The position numbers were made by a program, and so were the translations under genes. Below, in pieces: positions 63,654 to 64,000 of a stretch of 64,000 bases of DNA; position 1 is the first letter of the stretch; each line of letters opens with the position of its first letter. This DNA is from Flavobacterium lacus (GTDB lineage Bacteria; Bacteroidota; Bacteroidia; Flavobacteriales; Flavobacteriaceae), in NCBI RefSeq assembly GCF_003268815.1, contig NZ_QLSV01000005.1:186001-250000 (forward strand), in the 5' to 3' direction. The notes below the pieces were generated by a model. It ran no database searches and had not been told where the DNA came from. It was given only the letters and a program-made list of their open reading frames with translations.

Positions 63654-63720
63654 TTAAAAATTTATAAAAATGTAGCTAGATAATAGTACGCCTAAATGCT
63701 GTATTTTTATAATTTAAATT

Positions 63721-63750
63721 TTTGCATGAGGTAGACAATACCTACATTTG
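63721..63750 (+). promoter_or_regulatory. Promoter with overlapping palindromic operator candidate
   Basis: TTTG (63721-63724), 18 bp, TACATTTG (63743-63750), a full consensus match. AGGTA-N5-TACCT (63729-63743) sits between the boxes and touches the -7 element. The next start codon is 172 bp downstream at 63922, so the leader would be about 165 nt. Confidence 0.55.
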
Positions 63751-63921
63751 TATATATTTTTGTACTCAAAGTGGTTACTCAGAACTTGCAGTAATTTATT
63801 CTACAACTGATATTTTTTTGTCATCCTTACTTTATTTGAAAAGATAAAATGTTTAGTTGTTGTGAACTTATGCAAAATTAAATTACAGTCGTAAGCATTT
63901 AATTTGATTAAAATTGTTGAA

Positions 63922-64000
63922 ATGAGCATTTTCAGAATACTATTTTTACTGACATGGTTGATGTTCGCTCAGTTTTCATGTGCTTTTGAACTTAATTTAT
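63922..64000 (+). CDS. Start of a secreted protein gene (cut by window edge)
   Basis: ATG at 63922 opens a frame that runs to the window end, 26 codons: MSIFRILFLLTWLMFAQ then FSCAFELNL. This is a typical signal peptide, with FSC as a possible lipoprotein site or CAFE as a signal peptidase I site. Too short to name. The promoter at 63721-63750 probably drives it. Confidence 0.6.
   Translation, partial: MSIFRILFLLTWLMFAQFSCAFELNL

Larger units (their letters stand above)
63522..63921. other. Gene-free stretch holding a long hairpin and a promoter
   Basis: No open reading frame worth calling on either strand. It contains the imperfect inverted repeat at 63570-63653 and a promoter with a palindrome at 63721-63750, listed separately. 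Confidence 0.5.

Overview
The window is AT-rich chromosomal DNA from a member of the Bacteroidota, most probably a Flavobacteriaceae (Flavobacterium or a close relative). The reasons are the flavobacterial promoter style (TTG/TTTG, about 19 bp, TAnnTTTG) with few Shine-Dalgarno sites, a protein with a type IX secretion C-terminal sorting domain, BshA of bacillithiol synthesis, a fused E1 alpha/beta 2-oxoacid dehydrogenase, a degenerate RibBA and several small Bacteroidota-only families. No insertion sequence, prophage, CRISPR array, restriction cassette or rRNA operon was seen. Nearly everything is core genome. The only accessory-looking stretch is the right end, after about 62.7 kb.

Layout. 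0-7.2 kb: end of a gamma-glutamyltransferase, a ClC channel with CBS domains, a small SH3-like protein, UvrA and a LOG-family hydrolase. 7.2-17.4 kb: a secreted modular endonuclease I, a degenerate M1-peptidase-like protein with a likely barrel C-terminus, fused E1 dehydrogenase, two small proteins and a DEAD-box helicase. 17.4-24.1 kb: a hybrid TPR histidine kinase, EttA, a small membrane protein and HolA on the minus strand, then divergently an HsdR-N-like protein and a family 2 glycosyltransferase. 24.2-30.4 kb: OmpA-like lipoprotein, a SRPBCC/GyrI-like protein, an ECF sigma factor cassette, a BNR-repeat lipoprotein and a Ser/Pro-rich secreted protein behind a sigma-54-like promoter. 30.6-31 kb: three tRNA genes (Ser-GCT, Pro-TGG, Arg-TCT) transcribed leftward from one promoter.

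31.2-41.7 kb: thiolase, NlpC/P60 peptidase, gyrA with a TPR gene, clpC, a RimB-RimK-like fusion and a CsaA-like tRNA-binding protein. 41.8-47.5 kb: a thioredoxin-like protein coupled to glgA and glgC (glycogen), a dicarboxylate/amino-acid symporter and aroC. 47.7-54.2 kb: LpxH-like phosphoesterase, an outer-membrane protein, PrcB-like lipoprotein, bshA, an Lrp regulator divergent from a methionine gamma-lyase-like gene, and NhaC. 54.5-62.5 kb: a same-strand run of peroxiredoxin, thioredoxin, a small helical protein, Tpx, DgkA, FtsK, LolA, LptF/G and RibB. 62.6-64 kb: tRNA-Ser(TGA), a four-helix-bundle protein, two sparse gaps with repeats, a long hairpin and a regulated-looking promoter, and the start of a secreted-protein gene cut by the window edge.

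Working together: bshA, peroxiredoxin, thioredoxin, Tpx and the gamma-lyase point to thiol/peroxide handling. LpxH, LolA, LptF/G, OmpA and DgkA serve the envelope. UvrA, GyrA, HolA and FtsK serve the chromosome. No obvious new multi-gene system is present. The best leads are protein fusions or degenerate domains (RimB-RimK, pseudo-M1-barrel, RibB) and the regulatory structures at 28.95 kb and 63.5-63.8 kb.
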